Shown here: piece by piece, positions 21,853 to 21,856 of the stretch | How positions within the stretch are numbered: position 1 is the first letter of the stretch | Layout: each line of letters begins with the position of its first letter | From: a virus | DNA: 21,856 nt | IMG/VR virus record: IMGVR_UViG_3300020463_002745 | Span: 1-21,856 of that record | Direction: 5' to 3' (one strand) | Notes under the pieces: generated by a model | What the model was told of the DNA's origin: nothing | Databases searched by the model: none | The model's input: only the letters and a program-made list of their open reading frames with translations | Program-made: the position numbers and the translations under genes

Positions 21853-21856
21853 ATGA
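21853..21856 (+). CDS. Start of a riboswitch-controlled gene, cut off by window end
   Basis: An ATG at 21853 has GGAG seven bases upstream. Only the start codon and one further base are inside the window, so the product cannot be known. It is the gene regulated by the glutamine riboswitch. Confidence 0.6.

Overview
The window is an internal piece of an AT-rich, T4-like marine myovirus genome. It carries recognisable T4-type virion and replication genes: neck protein (gp13-like), dNMP kinase (gp1), tail sheath (gp18), tail tube (gp19), a tube-related paralogue, head completion nuclease (gp4), a candidate small terminase (gp16), large terminase (gp17), ssDNA-binding protein (gp32), UvsX recombinase and a UvsY-like mediator. 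Genes are tightly packed, with ATGA, TAATG and TTGA start/stop overlaps. T4-type late promoters of the form NATAAATA stand directly in front of gene blocks. The 5' end encodes the C-terminus of an NADPH-type sulfite reductase flavoprotein (CysJ), an auxiliary metabolic gene. That argues for a heterotrophic proteobacterial host with NADPH-dependent sulfite reductase rather than a picocyanobacterium, but this is inference.

Layout. 1-2060: cysJ (partial), two small overlapping genes and a conserved phage protein of unknown function. 2059-3793: late promoter plus hairpin, gp13-like neck protein, gp1 kinase, and an antisense zinc-binding, degenerate HNH-like gene. 3842-9924: late promoters, gp18 (enlarged by an insertion with duplicated modules), terminator, gp19, gp19/gp54-like tube paralogue, a small conserved protein, gp4. 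9953-12530: gp16 candidate, two probable head or structural proteins (one with a capsid-targeting-like N-terminus, one with a split LysM) and an acidic scaffold-like protein. 12514-13132: minus-strand SGNH-like hydrolase diverging from the terminase block at a palindromic late promoter. 13132-17178: terminase-adjacent conserved protein, gp17, a large conserved phage protein, terminator. 17228-21005: recombination block (gp32, unknown protein, uvsX, acidic small protein, UvsY-like) with sigma70-type promoters and a shared leader motif AATAGGCACA. 20998-21856: a SAM methyltransferase, then a late promoter whose predicted +1 falls at the first base of a glutamine (glnA-type) riboswitch, followed by the start codon of a gene cut off by the window end.

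Most interesting: the phage glutamine riboswitch placed at a late promoter; the phage cysJ; a T4 gene e-like arrangement at gp13, where a hairpin arm would be lost from late transcripts; two genes whose ATG falls exactly at the predicted late +1 (possible leaderless mRNAs); and the shared leader element of gp32 and uvsX, with nested early and late promoters at gp32.
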